A DNA stretch of 24,660 nucleotides, from positions 1 through 24,660 of the forward strand of contig JAEWEZ010000143.1 in the NCBI GenBank assembly GCA_023389045.1, read 5' to 3'. The position numbers and the translations under genes are program-made. The DNA comes from Actinomycetes bacterium (GTDB lineage Bacteria > Actinomycetota > Actinomycetes > Actinomycetales > Dermabacteraceae). Within the stretch, counting starts at the first letter, position 1. Each line of letters opens with the position of its first letter. Under the pieces are notes generated by a model. The model did no database searches. It saw nothing but the letters and a program-made list of their open reading frames with translations, and had not been told where the DNA came from. Below, piece by piece: positions 7,249-15,219 of this stretch.

Positions 7249-8919
7249 TCAGAACAGACCGAAGGTGTTGCCGTCCTCATCCACGCCCATGCGCAGTGCC
7301 GCCGGCTCCTTCGGCAGACCCGGCATGGTCATGATGTCGCCGGTCAGCGCCACCACGAAGCCGGCACCGATCTTGGGCACCAGGTCACGCACATGCAACA
7401 CGTGCCCCGTCGGCGCACCGAGCGCCTTGGGGTCATCGCTGAAGGAGTACTGGGTCTTGGCAACGCAGACAGGCAGAGTGTCCCAGCCGTTCTTCTTCAG
7501 GGTGCGTAGCTTCAGCGGCGCCTTATCGGTGAAGACCACATCGTCGGCGCCATAGACCTCGCGGGCGATGGTGCGCAGTGAAGCCTCCACGCCCTCGGCC
7601 GGGTCGTACAGGTGGTGGAAGGAACTGCCCTGCTCGAAGACCTCGAGGACCTGCTCAGCGATGGCGAGACCGCCCTCGCCGCCCTTGGCCCACACCTCCG
7701 AGAGTGCGGCACGGAAACCGTTCTCGCGGGCCCAGCCGAGCACAGCCTCGATCTCGGCCTCGGTGTCGGTGGGGAAGCGGTTCAGCGCAATCACCGGCTC
7801 CATGCCGAACTTGCGGATGTTCTCCACGTGACGCTGCAGGTTCTCCACACCCTTGAGGGCGGCCTCGATGTTCTCGGTGCCGAGGTCTTCCTTGGCGATG
7901 CCGCCGTGCATCTTGAGCGCGCGCACGGTGGCCACCACCACGGTCGCATCGGGCTTGAGATCGCCGTAGCGGGCCTTGATGTCCAGGAATTTCTCGGCGC
8001 CCAGATCGGATCCGAAACCGGCCTCGGTGATGGTCACCTCAGAGAGCGACATGGCCAGGCGGGTGGCGGTCAGCGAGTTGCAGCCGTGGGCGATATTGGC
8101 GAAGGGGCCGCCGTGCACCAGGGCGGGGGTGCCACCTAGGGTCTGCACCAGGTTCGGCTTGATCGCGTCCTTCAGCAGCATGGTGATCGCACCCTCGACC
8201 TTGAGGTCGCGCACGGTCACGGGCTCGCGCCCGTAGGTGAAGCCGACGACGATATCGCCGATGCGGCGCTGCAGATCCTCCAGATCGGTGGCCAGGCACA
8301 GGATTGCCATGATTTCGGAGGCCACGACGATGTCGAAGCCGTCCTCACGCGGCACACCCTGGGTGGGGCCGCCCAGGCCGATCGTGATGTGGCGCAGTGC
8401 GCGGTCGTTCACGTCCACCACGCGCTTCCACTGGATGCGGCGCGGGTCGATCCCGAGCTGGTTCCCCTGATGCATGTGGTTATCCACGAGTGCGGCGATG
8501 GTGTTGTTCGCGATCTGGATCGCGTGCATATCGCCGGTGAAGTGCAGATTGATGTCTTCCATCGGCACCACCTGGGCGTAGCCACCGCCGGTGGCACCGC
8601 CCTTGATGCCCATGATCGGGCCGAGGGCCGGTTCACGCAGCGCCACCATGGTGCGCTTGCCCTTCAGGGTGAAGGCATCGGCCAGACCCACCGTGGTGGT
8701 GGACTTGCCTTCACCGGCCGGGGTGGGAGACATCGCGGTGACCAGGACCAGCTTGGCATTCGAGCGCTCGGCGGGGATCTTCGCGGGATCCACTTTGGCC
8801 TTCACATCGCCGTAGGGGATCAGCGCCTCGGCGGGAATCCCCGCGCTTTCGGCGATCTCCTGGATCGGCTTGAGGGTCGCGGCCTGCGCGATCTTGAGGT
8901 CCGGGTTCTCGGCTGACAT
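7249..8919 (-). CDS. fhs: formate-tetrahydrofolate ligase
   Basis: Formyltetrahydrofolate synthetase: ATP + formate + THF gives 10-formyl-THF + ADP + Pi, feeding one-carbon units to purine and fMet synthesis; cytosolic. The protein is 556 aa, the standard length. The N-terminus 'LKPIQEIAESAGIP...LIPYGDVKAKVD' and the nucleotide-binding loop 'TPAGEGKSTTTVGLAD' (about 66-81) are classic, as are 'REPALGPIMGIKGGATGGGYAQV', 'LHFTGDMHAI' and the C-terminal 'DIMTMPGLPKEPAA'. The ATG at 8919 is preceded by GGAGG with nine bases of spacing; the open frame continues upstream past 10 kb but only as the antisense of the neighbouring hydrolase. It is a single gene, convergent with mrp and divergent from the hydrolase. 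Confidence 0.97.
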   Translation of the reverse strand: MSAENPDLKIAQAATLKPIQEIAESAGIPAEALIPYGDVKAKVDPAKIPAERSNAKLVLVTAMSPTPAGEGKSTTTVGLADAFTLKGKRTMVALREPALGPIMGIKGGATGGGYAQVVPMEDINLHFTGDMHAIQIANNTIAALVDNHMHQGNQLGIDPRRIQWKRVVDVNDRALRHITIGLGGPTQGVPREDGFDIVVASEIMAILCLATDLEDLQRRIGDIVVGFTYGREPVTVRDLKVEGAITMLLKDAIKPNLVQTLGGTPALVHGGPFANIAHGCNSLTATRLAMSLSEVTITEAGFGSDLGAEKFLDIKARYGDLKPDATVVVATVRALKMHGGIAKEDLGTENIEAALKGVENLQRHVENIRKFGMEPVIALNRFPTDTEAEIEAVLGWARENGFRAALSEVWAKGGEGGLAIAEQVLEVFEQGSSFHHLYDPAEGVEASLRTIAREVYGADDVVFTDKAPLKLRTLKKNGWDTLPVCVAKTQYSFSDDPKALGAPTGHVLHVRDLVPKIGAGFVVALTGDIMTMPGLPKEPAALRMGVDEDGNTFGLF

Positions 8920-8950
8920 CGGTGTCGTCCTCCACGGGTAGTCGAGTGAG

Positions 8951-8969
8951 GTCGGACGGGTGGTCCGAC
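8951..8969 (-). promoter_or_regulatory. inverted repeat in the fhs leader
   Basis: GTCGGAC (8951-8957) and GTCCGAC (8963-8969) form a perfect 7-bp inverted repeat with a 5-base spacer. It lies about 30 bases upstream of the fhs start, in what should be its 5' leader or promoter. It could be an operator or an RNA hairpin; no known riboswitch is recognised. Confidence 0.35.
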
Positions 8970-9124
8970 GGTTCCACACTCTATGGTTGAGCGCGTGAGC
9001 AGAACCCGTGGCGGGGCGAAAGCGTCGCAAGGGCCGGACGTTGAAACCTGTTGCGCCGCAGAGTCCTACGATGAGCAGGGCTGATCGCGGCCGGAGGCAC
9101 CGTCGGCCCCGACCTACCGCGCGG

Positions 9125-9147
9125 GAAACCGCGTGAGAAACCGCGTG
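9125..9147 (+). repeat. direct repeat before the hydrolase start
   Basis: GAAACCGCGTG occurs at 9125-9135 and again at 9137-9147, a 12-base period, ending 24 bases before the hydrolase ATG. It is short and may be chance or a direct-repeat operator. A possible -10 (TACGAT, 9067-9072) lies upstream, but its TTGAAA partner is 20 bases away, which is too far for a good promoter. Confidence 0.3.
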
Positions 9148-9171
9148 GAAAAACGAGGGGAAGGAGCTCTC

Positions 9172-10137
9172 ATGGATGCCGTTGCAGGAGGGGGAGGGCT
9201 TCGCCCGAGCACGATTGATCTTCCCGACGGGCGCTGCCTCGGGATCTACTCGGCAGGCCCTGCGCCCCGCCCCGGTGGGGACCTCGTGGTGCTCGAAGCA
9301 GGGTTGGGTGCGGTGGGAGCGACCTGGGCCTTTGTGATGGATCTGCTCGCCCAGCAGGGGGTTTCCTCGATCGCCTATGACCGCGCCGGTTACGGGATCA
9401 GCACCCCGCACCCGGAGGTCCGCAGCATTACCGCGCTTGCCGATGACCTCGAACATCTCCTCGACATCCTGGTGCGGGAGCACAATCCGGAGCGGCTGGT
9501 TCTTGTGGCGCACTCCTGGGGTGGGCTCGTGGTGCGCACCGTCGCCTCCCGTCTGTTGCAGTACGAGGCGAGGCCCGGGGCGCTCGCCGCAGGCGCCGCG
9601 AGCGGTGCACGCCCGGCCGACGGACCCGATTGGCGGCGCATCGGCGCCGGGATCGTGCTGGTGGACCCCTCCGATGAGAACGTCGAACTGTTCTTTAGCC
9701 GCGCCGTGTACATCGCAGACCGCATCCACGCCACCCTCGCCCCGCCCGCCGTGCGCTATGGCGCGATGCGTCTGCTGTGCCGGTGGATGTACCGGTCGCT
9801 GCCGCGCCAGTCCCGCGACCTCGCGCTCGATGCGGTCTGCGGCCCGCACGCCGGGCATGCCGTGGCGGGGGAGCTCGAGCACGTCTTTACGAGCCTGCTG
9901 CGGATGCGCGAAGAAAATCCCGATATCGGCTCCACCCCGCTCGTGATTATTTCCGCGCAGGGTCCGGGACGGTTCGTGCAGGGTGCGCAGGCTGTGATGC
10001 TGCGGGCCCAGGAAACCACCGCCGCAGCCGCACAGAACGGGCGGGTGCTGCAGGCACGCAACTCCGGGCATCAGGTCATGCTGACCGAACCGGGCCTCGT
10101 CACCCGCGAAATTCTCGCCATGCTCCCTCGCGCATGA
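9172..10137 (+). CDS. alpha/beta-fold hydrolase
   Basis: A 321-aa serine hydrolase of the alpha/beta-fold family; the substrate cannot be read from sequence. The oxyanion-side 'VLEAGLGAVGATW' lies at about 40-52, followed by 'IAYDRAGYGISTP' (68-79), the nucleophile elbow 'VAHSWGG' with Ser115, and the probable catalytic His300 in 'NSGHQVMLTEP'. The acid residue is not placed with confidence (Asp165 in 'VLVDPSDEN' is one candidate). No signal peptide is seen, so it is cytosolic. The ATG at 9172 has AAGGAG with good spacing; an upstream in-frame GTG at 9133 lacks one. It is a single-gene unit, divergent from fhs and closed by a strong terminator. Confidence 0.85.
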   Translation: MDAVAGGGGLRPSTIDLPDGRCLGIYSAGPAPRPGGDLVVLEAGLGAVGATWAFVMDLLAQQGVSSIAYDRAGYGISTPHPEVRSITALADDLEHLLDILVREHNPERLVLVAHSWGGLVVRTVASRLLQYEARPGALAAGAASGARPADGPDWRRIGAGIVLVDPSDENVELFFSRAVYIADRIHATLAPPAVRYGAMRLLCRWMYRSLPRQSRDLALDAVCGPHAGHAVAGELEHVFTSLLRMREENPDIGSTPLVIISAQGPGRFVQGAQAVMLRAQETTAAAAQNGRVLQARNSGHQVMLTEPGLVTREILAMLPRA

Positions 10138-10142
10138 GAAAT

Positions 10143-10180
10143 CCCCGCCCCCGGAGGAATCCTCCGGGGGCGGGGTTTTC
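10143..10180 (+). terminator. intrinsic terminator after the hydrolase gene
   Basis: A 15-bp perfect stem, CCCCGCCCCCGGAGG (10143-10157) with its complement at 10161-10175, a 3-base loop, then TTTTC. It begins 5 bases after the hydrolase stop. It is a textbook rho-independent terminator on the + strand and could also stop weaker readthrough from the minus strand. Confidence 0.9.
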
Positions 10181-10225
10181 GTTCAGAGGCTGTCAGCTCT
10201 GGGGCCGACGGGCCTCTGGCTCAGG

Positions 10226-12769
10226 TCAGTGCTGCTGACGCTGACGCGCCACCAGAACCAGCACGGCGCCGATGCTCACCAGGGGCAGAGCCCAGCCGAG
10301 CATGGTCAGGTCCGCGCCGGTCTGAGCCAGATCGGCGTGACCGCCGGGCTGACCGGGCTGACCGGGCTTGTCGCCCTCACCGGGGGTGCCGGGCTGATCG
10401 TCACCGGGGGTGCCGGGCTCGGTCGGGTCAGCGGGCTTCTCGTCGTCGCCGGGCTGGTCGGGCTCAGAGGGATCGCTGGGCTCAGAGGGCTCGGTGGGCT
10501 GCTCCTCACCGGGCTTCTCCGCCGGAGTGCCGCAGGACTTCATCGCCTCGGAACCCACCGCAATGCGCAGCACCTCGGGCTTGCTCTCAATGGTCTTGCC
10601 ATCGGAGGTCTTCGCGCTGGCACGCACGGTCAGCTCGTAGGTGCCGGTCGAGGAGAACACCCAGGTGGGGTGAGCGTGGGTAGCGAAGGTGATGTCGAAG
10701 GAACGCGCACCACCCTCACGGGAATCCCAGCGCAGCACCGGCTCAGCGGTCAGCCCCGGCTTGTTCTCCAGCAGGGCCATATGCGCGCCCTTCGGAGCCA
10801 CCACGGAATCCAGGTGCAGGGTCACCGGGCCATCGAAGGTGGAGTAGTCCAGGGACTGGGTGTTGTAGCCGGGCCAGATCAGCTCCGGATTCTGAGTCGA
10901 GGGCAGCTCGAAGTAGGTGCTGCCCACCGGGCCCAGAACATCGAAGATCGGTGCGGACTGATGCTCCGTGCGCTTCTTCGCCGCAATGTTCTTCACGCCG
11001 AAGACGATCGTGTCGAGGCTACGCTCGGGACGCTCGTCACCGGTGGGCTCACCGATGCCAGTGTCGTCGAACAGGGAGAGCCCCAGGCCCTCATCGGTGC
11101 GGGAGATCGCGAGATCAACATGCCCCTTGTCCAGCAGCAGCGACCCGTCGGTGCACACATTTTCCTTCGGGGTCTCACCCGGATCCGGGGTGGGCTTCTC
11201 AGCACCGTCGTGGGTGAGGGTCAGCTCGCCGGAGGCGGTCAGCGGGGTGTCGGGGTGGAAGCGCTTCTCCACGGTGAAGGTCTTGCCCTCAGCCAGCACC
11301 TGGGGGTGCGGGATGATCGTGAACTTCGGGAAGTAACCGGCTTCCGGGTCACCACCCTCGAGAATAATCGACTCATCGCCGGTCTGCTCCCACACGCCGT
11401 TGACGAAGTTGCCCTCGAAGAGGTCGTTGAAGTACGGGTCCTCGAGGCTGTCCCACATGCCACCGCTCACGTAACCGCGGAAATGCTTGTCATGCATCTC
11501 AATGCGAGCGGTGTAGGTGCCATCGCCATTGGACTTCACGGTGAAGTCGTAACCGGGATCCTTGAGCTTGATGTCAGAGGTATCCAGGCGGGTGTTGGAG
11601 GGGTCATTGACCTTCTCCATGATCTGCGCGGAACCCTCGGCGCTGGTCACCTCGGTGCGCTTCTGGCCGGGTGCGTAGTTGAGCTTCGGGGAGATCCACT
11701 TACCGGCCTTGCCATCGGCAGGGGTGTACACGATCTGGAAGTCAGAGCCGGCAATGCCGATCGCTTCATCCCAGACGGCCTTGCCCTCGCTCACCGGCAG
11801 ATCAGTGAGGTGGTAGCCGTTGATCAGGATGGTGGCGGTGCCGGTGGCGCTCGCGTCGCCGGCATTGAAGGTGAAGGTGGTCAGCTTGTCGTCACCATCG
11901 CGGGTGCCGCCGGTCTTGGGTTCAGCCGAGAAGGTGTAGGTGCCGGAGATGGCACCCTCGGGGGCCTTTGCGTAACGCTCCGCAGCGGTCTGCTTGGTGC
12001 CGTTTTTGTTCGGTTCGCGCCCACCGACCTGCCAGTGGAAGACGGTGTCCTCGGAGGCAATGATCTCGCCGGTGTTCTTGTCCCGAGCCACGCTGCGGTA
12101 GGTGATCTCGTAGGTGCCGGGGCGGGAGAACACCGTGGTGTTGTGGGTGTGGGCACCGGCCACCAGCAGCGCGGAACGCAGACCGTTCTCGCTGGAGGAG
12201 AGCAGACGGTTGACGGTGAAGTGGTCGCCATCGTTGAAGGAGTTGAACAGCTCGAAGCGGCCGGGGCCGTCCACGTCCACCACGTCCATGCTGAAGCGGG
12301 CGTCACGGAAACGGTCGACGGGGAAGTTCGTGTCAGCGCCGAAGCCAATCCAGGTGGGCAGATGGTTGTCCTCCGGCACGGCCGGGGCCTGGTACCAGGT
12401 GGTTCCGGGCTCGGAGAGGAACTCCAGACCAGGCTTATTCGGAATGGTGAACTGGTACTGGGAGCGGTGGTTGCGCTCGCCCCAGCCCTTACCAACCCAG
12501 TTCACGGTGTCGGCGGCTTTCACCGGACGCGAACCGATCTTGGTGCCGAGCTCGAAGGTGTTCTTCTCGGCGTTCCACATTGTCTGGGGGCTATCAATGT
12601 GGCTGCGGGTAGCCACCTCGCGTCCGTCATTCGGGCCAGCGTGGGCAGCGGGGGTGAAGGGGTCCAGGGCGCTCATCGGCAGGATCAGCGCCAGTGCTGC
12701 GATCAGTGCCGCGAGCGGATAGGGAGTGGTGCGCAGGACCGGGCGCACCGAACTCAGGATGCGGTCCAT
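10226..12769 (-). CDS. LAXTG-anchored surface protein with two choice-of-anchor M type domains
   Basis: An exported wall protein of 847 aa. The N-terminus (about 1-45) is a signal peptide with a hydrophobic core 'LAALIAALALILP' and a likely Ala-x-Ala cleavage site near 'PAAHAGP'. Two related domains, about 65-245 and 545-740, show the actinobacterial surface-domain pattern with paired histidines followed by 'F-x(3)-G-T-Y' ('AGAHTHNTTVFSRPGTYEIT' and 'THAHPTWVFSSTGTYELTV'). A beta-rich middle region lies between them. A Pro/Glu/Asp/Gly linker (about 745-812) leads to the sorting signal: LAQTG at 814-818, a hydrophobic helix, and the basic tail 'ARQRQQH'. LAXTG is the class E sortase motif. ATG 12769 is chosen because GAGGAG precedes it; a GTG at 12781 has no ribosome site. 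The ligand is unknown; related domains accompany ABC transporters, but none is present here. Confidence 0.85.
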   Translation of the reverse strand: MDRILSSVRPVLRTTPYPLAALIAALALILPMSALDPFTPAAHAGPNDGREVATRSHIDSPQTMWNAEKNTFELGTKIGSRPVKAADTVNWVGKGWGERNHRSQYQFTIPNKPGLEFLSEPGTTWYQAPAVPEDNHLPTWIGFGADTNFPVDRFRDARFSMDVVDVDGPGRFELFNSFNDGDHFTVNRLLSSSENGLRSALLVAGAHTHNTTVFSRPGTYEITYRSVARDKNTGEIIASEDTVFHWQVGGREPNKNGTKQTAAERYAKAPEGAISGTYTFSAEPKTGGTRDGDDKLTTFTFNAGDASATGTATILINGYHLTDLPVSEGKAVWDEAIGIAGSDFQIVYTPADGKAGKWISPKLNYAPGQKRTEVTSAEGSAQIMEKVNDPSNTRLDTSDIKLKDPGYDFTVKSNGDGTYTARIEMHDKHFRGYVSGGMWDSLEDPYFNDLFEGNFVNGVWEQTGDESIILEGGDPEAGYFPKFTIIPHPQVLAEGKTFTVEKRFHPDTPLTASGELTLTHDGAEKPTPDPGETPKENVCTDGSLLLDKGHVDLAISRTDEGLGLSLFDDTGIGEPTGDERPERSLDTIVFGVKNIAAKKRTEHQSAPIFDVLGPVGSTYFELPSTQNPELIWPGYNTQSLDYSTFDGPVTLHLDSVVAPKGAHMALLENKPGLTAEPVLRWDSREGGARSFDITFATHAHPTWVFSSTGTYELTVRASAKTSDGKTIESKPEVLRIAVGSEAMKSCGTPAEKPGEEQPTEPSEPSDPSEPDQPGDDEKPADPTEPGTPGDDQPGTPGEGDKPGQPGQPGGHADLAQTGADLTMLGWALPLVSIGAVLVLVARQRQQH
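10335..10520 (-). repeat. repetitive Pro/Gly/acid linker-coding DNA
   Basis: Short tandem 9-bp units (CCGGGCTGA on the + strand, near 10344-10370) and related imperfect repeats encode the wall-spanning linker of the surface protein (Pro-Gly-Gln/Asp and Glu-Pro-Ser blocks). Such DNA is prone to length change between strains. Confidence 0.6.
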
Positions 12770-12975
12770 CAGGCTCCTCACTGGAGATGCGGAGTCGCTG
12801 CGGGGCGTGAGGGTGCAGACGGCTCACAGGGGATGTGTAGAGACCTTCAAGATACCGGCGCGAAGCACTTATCGTCATCTGCGCATATGTGCATGACAGG
12901 GTGCGCGACCTGCGCAAACAGTGATTTCTCGAGGCGTGGGTGTGAGTGTGAGCACGGTCGCGTGCAGTACATAGG

Positions 12976-13012
12976 CCGACGGGGCGGAACGCTGTGCGTT
13001 CCGCCCCGTCGG
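12976..13012 (-). terminator. long perfect hairpin downstream of the Tat-type secreted protein gene
   Basis: A 17-bp perfect stem centred on TGT (12993-12995): CCGACGGGGCGGAACGC followed by its exact complement. It lies 41 bases past the stop of the minus-strand gene and before the surface-protein gene. There is no strong U-run. Both arms contain the CCCGTCGG word noted elsewhere. It probably terminates the upstream gene, separating the two exported-protein genes into different transcripts. Confidence 0.7.
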
Positions 13013-13053
13013 GATGGATTCAGAAGCGTGCCGGGCACGCTCCCGACATCAGA

Positions 13054-13914
13054 TCACTGGAAGGTTCCGGGGAACTCCGGAATGCCGCTGCTTGCCCAGG
13101 CCTGGCCGTTGCGAGTGATACCAACGGAGTTGCCCACGAGGTTGTACGAGGTGCAGGACGGGCCGGCATCGACCACGTAGTTGAGGTACACGCCGCAGGA
13201 GTTGGACTCCGCGGTCGGGTTCAGAGTGTCGGAGTCCGCTTTCTTCAGACCCTTCAGGAAGGTGAAGGAGACGGGAACCGAGACGACGAGGGTCTTGTAG
13301 ACCTTGTCCTTGCCGCAACCGTAGTAGCCGATCTTGTCGGGGAGCAGGCTGGCGGTGTACGGCATGTTGGTCTGGCTGTTGCCGGTGTAGGCGAGGCCCG
13401 CGCCGATCACAAGGGGGCCGGAGTTCGGGGCGCCGCCAACGGTGCCCGTCCACGTGTTGTGCCCAGCAGGGTCGAGGGGGGCAGCAACGTACTTTTCGCT
13501 GCGCTTGGGGTTCGCGGGGCTGCCGGAGGCATCCTTGACGATGCTGCGAATGATGATCTCTTTACCCCAGCTGATGCGGTAGCCGGTGACATCGTCCAGA
13601 CGTTTGCCCTGGGGGTCGCTCGGGCGGTAGCCGCCGCCGAACTGCCACTGTCCAAAACGCATATCGAAGAAGCTGCCGCTGGTGTTCGTGCCACGGCCAT
13701 ACTTGGTGCCCGCAACGCGGGTCCAGCCCACGAGGCCGGAGGCGTAGAGGGCATCCGGAATGGCGGACTCCTCACAGCCCACGGTGAAGGTGGGGGACTG
13801 CGCCAGGGCGGGGGCGCCAAGAGCCATGGCAGCGGTCGGGGCGGCCCAGGCGGCACCCTTCAGGAGGGCGCGGCGGTTGGTGCCAGCGTTCTGGATGGCC
13901 TTGTCCTCGGTCAT
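13054..13914 (-). CDS. Tat-type secreted protein of unknown function
   Basis: A 286-aa exported protein that I do not recognise. The N-terminus 'NRRALLKGAAWAAPTAAMALGAPALAQS' region has twin arginines, a moderately hydrophobic core and an Ala-x-Ala cleavage site at about residue 39, the arrangement common in actinobacterial Tat substrates. The mature part of about 245 residues is Gly/Ser/Tyr-rich and probably beta-rich, with four cysteines ('VGCEE', 'YYGCGK', 'NSCGVY', 'PSCTSY') that could form two disulfides. There is no wall-sorting motif, lipobox or membrane anchor. ATG 13914 is chosen because the signal peptide starts cleanly there; the ribosome site (GAGAAA) is weak. The frame is open to 14022, but that extension is Arg-rich and implausible. 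The upstream neighbour is non-coding; downstream lies the surface protein, behind a hairpin. Confidence 0.75.
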   Translation of the reverse strand: MTEDKAIQNAGTNRRALLKGAAWAAPTAAMALGAPALAQSPTFTVGCEESAIPDALYASGLVGWTRVAGTKYGRGTNTSGSFFDMRFGQWQFGGGYRPSDPQGKRLDDVTGYRISWGKEIIIRSIVKDASGSPANPKRSEKYVAAPLDPAGHNTWTGTVGGAPNSGPLVIGAGLAYTGNSQTNMPYTASLLPDKIGYYGCGKDKVYKTLVVSVPVSFTFLKGLKKADSDTLNPTAESNSCGVYLNYVVDAGPSCTSYNLVGNSVGITRNGQAWASSGIPEFPGTFQ

Positions 13915-14056
13915 GGTGTTTCTCGCAATCGGTCGACGGCTCAGAAAAGGGAGGGCGTCGATCATGCGGGCGCGCGCGTCGATGCGAGGATCGCGGTGCG
14001 CACTGATGCAGCGTGACGCCAACTCTGACGACTTTACAGGGATCCGTACTTTTGTA

Positions 14057-14084
14057 TGAATGCTTGAGCCTTGACAAGTTGTCA
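14057..14084 (-). promoter_or_regulatory. possible promoter/operator for the Tat-type secreted protein gene
   Basis: TGACAA-G-TTGTCA (14072-14084) is a perfect inverted repeat. Read on the minus strand, its TTGTCA could serve as a -35, with TACAAA 15 bases downstream as a weak -10. This would give a leader of about 140 bases before the start at 13914. A palindrome over a -35 suggests a repressor site, but the spacing is short, so the call is tentative. Confidence 0.35.
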
Positions 14085-14229
14085 GAGCCTAAGTTCTTCA
14101 CGATTGTGAGGTTCACCCGAAGGTATCGCTGCGCCTCGATTGAATCCTGAGGTCAGAGGCTTGCCGGGTGGAAAGTATTGCGTTCTAGCGGTCCGAAGCC
14201 CCTTCTACGTGTCGCCGTTCACTGCGAGC

Positions 14230-14463
14230 TCAGCGGAAGGAGTCGAAGTCCGGTAGCGCGGCAGAGAGCCACGCCTGGCGATCACTGCCGAGGGTAAGGG
14301 TGGTGGGCTCCAGGCCGTAACGGAAGCAGGCCGCAACATCGCCCACGGGGGTGTCCACTCCCGCGCGAAGGCCTATTGATGACCTTCTGCGCTGAACTCC
14401 TGGCGCGGGGAAGGAAAAGCGTGAACTGACTACCGGGTTACTGGTGGTCCGGGTGCAAAACAT
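14230..14463 (-). pseudogene. possible gene remnant or small hypothetical protein
   Basis: An open frame of 77 codons. The first 30 residues look random, but the last 45 or so ('TPVGDVAACFRYGLEPTTL' ... 'AWLSAALPDFDSFR') have protein-like composition. It may be the 3' remnant of a lost gene or a small unknown protein. I recognise no family, and no ribosome site is seen before its start. Low confidence. Confidence 0.25.
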
Positions 14464-14520
14464 TCCGCGAGGGGGAGTGGCTGCGCCGTGGCGCGGGCAG
14501 CGGGGAGCGTCTGGAGATAT

Positions 14521-14553
14521 GAAGAAGCCCCCGGGGATCCCGAGGGCTTCTTC
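14521..14553 (-). terminator. terminator after tRNA-Phe
   Basis: GAAGAAGCCC at 14521-14530 pairs with GGGCTTCTTC at 14544-14553, and inner G/C bases extend the stem. It starts immediately after the tRNA-Phe 3' end on the minus strand and ends in a T-rich arm, fitting an intrinsic terminator of the tRNA transcript. Confidence 0.75.
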
Positions 14554-14556
14554 TGG

Positions 14557-14632
14557 TGGTGGCTCCGACCGGCGTCGATCCGGTGACCTTTCGATTTTCA
14601 GTCGAACGCTCTACCAACTGAGCTACAGAGCC
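14557..14632 (-). tRNA. tRNA-Phe (anticodon GAA)
   Basis: A full cloverleaf on the minus strand: acceptor GGCTCTG/CGGAGCC, D-arm 'AGCTCAGTTGGTAGAGC', anticodon loop CTGAAAA with GAA, T-arm 'CCGGATCGACGCCGG', discriminator A and encoded CCA (14557-14559). It is the last gene of the Glu-Asp-Phe tRNA cluster. Confidence 0.96.
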
Positions 14633-14772
14633 GTGGTCGTCGAAACGACCGAGGATCAGAGTAGCAGGTTCGCGCCCCGCTACCCAAGCCGACAGGGCAG
14701 GTGAGAGGCAGGACACGCTCGCGGGCTTGGGGGCGGGGACAAGATGGAGACGGCGTCGGTAGGTAGGCAACA

Positions 14773-14805
14773 AGAAAGCCCCGAAGCGTTGCTTCGGGGC
14801 TTTCT
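14773..14805 (-). terminator. terminator between tRNA-Asp and tRNA-Phe
   Basis: A perfect 15-bp stem, AGAAAGCCCCGAAGC (14773-14787) with its complement (14791-14805) and a 3-base loop. T-rich sequence follows on both sides, so it can stop transcription in either direction. On the minus strand it lies 8 bases after tRNA-Asp. Confidence 0.88.
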
Positions 14806-14813
14806 CTTCTAGG

Positions 14814-14887
14814 CGACCCTGACCGGGCTTGAACCGGCGACCTCCGCCGTGACAGGGCGGCACTCTAACCAACTGAGCTACAGGGCC
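14814..14887 (-). tRNA. tRNA-Asp (anticodon GTC)
   Basis: 74 bases on the minus strand: acceptor GGCCCTG/CAGGGTC with a G-U at the second pair, D-arm 'AGCTCAGTTGGTTAGAG', anticodon loop CTGTCAC with GTC, T-loop 'GGTTCAAGCC', discriminator G. CCA is not encoded (CCT follows). Confidence 0.95.
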
Positions 14888-15026
14888 TGGCCGTCTTTCA
14901 CGCTCTCGCGCTTCCGACTCGGAATACTCTACCGGACCTTTTGGGGCTTACGAACCAAAATTGCTGTGACTCGCATCGCACCTGGTCCGGCAGGCCTGAT
15001 TGAACGTTTCCGCTCACTCAAAAGCG

Positions 15027-15099
<73 letters not shown>

Positions 15100-15219
15100 C
15101 TGCGGGTGAGCATAGCGGGCAAAGGGGCATTGCCGCGAATCCGGGGAGCAGGATGCGGCGCACGCGACATTTTTTGGGCCCGCGATGGCTCTCGGTGGGC
15201 TGTGGACGAAGCAGTTGTG

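Larger units (their letters stand above)
13915..14520. other. gene-poor stretch between the secreted-protein gene and the tRNA cluster
   Basis: About 600 bases without a convincing complete gene. It holds the leader and possible promoter of the minus-strand secreted protein (to about 14085), an undistinguished 14086-14229, and a minus-strand frame at 14230-14463 described separately. No repeats or RNA genes are recognised. Confidence 0.5.

Noticed and set aside
7213..7262. GATCAGAACAG duplicated around the fhs stop codon (near 7213 and 7248)
   Set aside because: An 11-base repeat 35 bases apart, with no further similarity around it; likely chance or a minor duplication.
8920..10071. N-terminal extension of the fhs frame, giving a 940-codon protein
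   Set aside because: The extension is antisense to the alpha/beta hydrolase; a good ribosome site and the family-typical N-terminus are at 8919.
10340..10520. CRISPR-like short repeats
   Set aside because: The repeats are contiguous 9-bp units without spacers and encode the Pro/Gly linker of the surface protein.
12885..12900. TGCGCATATGTGCA as a regulator binding site upstream of the surface protein
   Set aside because: An imperfect palindrome centred on CATATG; no known consensus is matched and no promoter is placed nearby.
10229..13180. A 983-codon + strand frame opposite the surface protein
   Set aside because: It is the complement of the real gene and covers its terminator and promoter; Gly/His/Val-rich sequence without domains.
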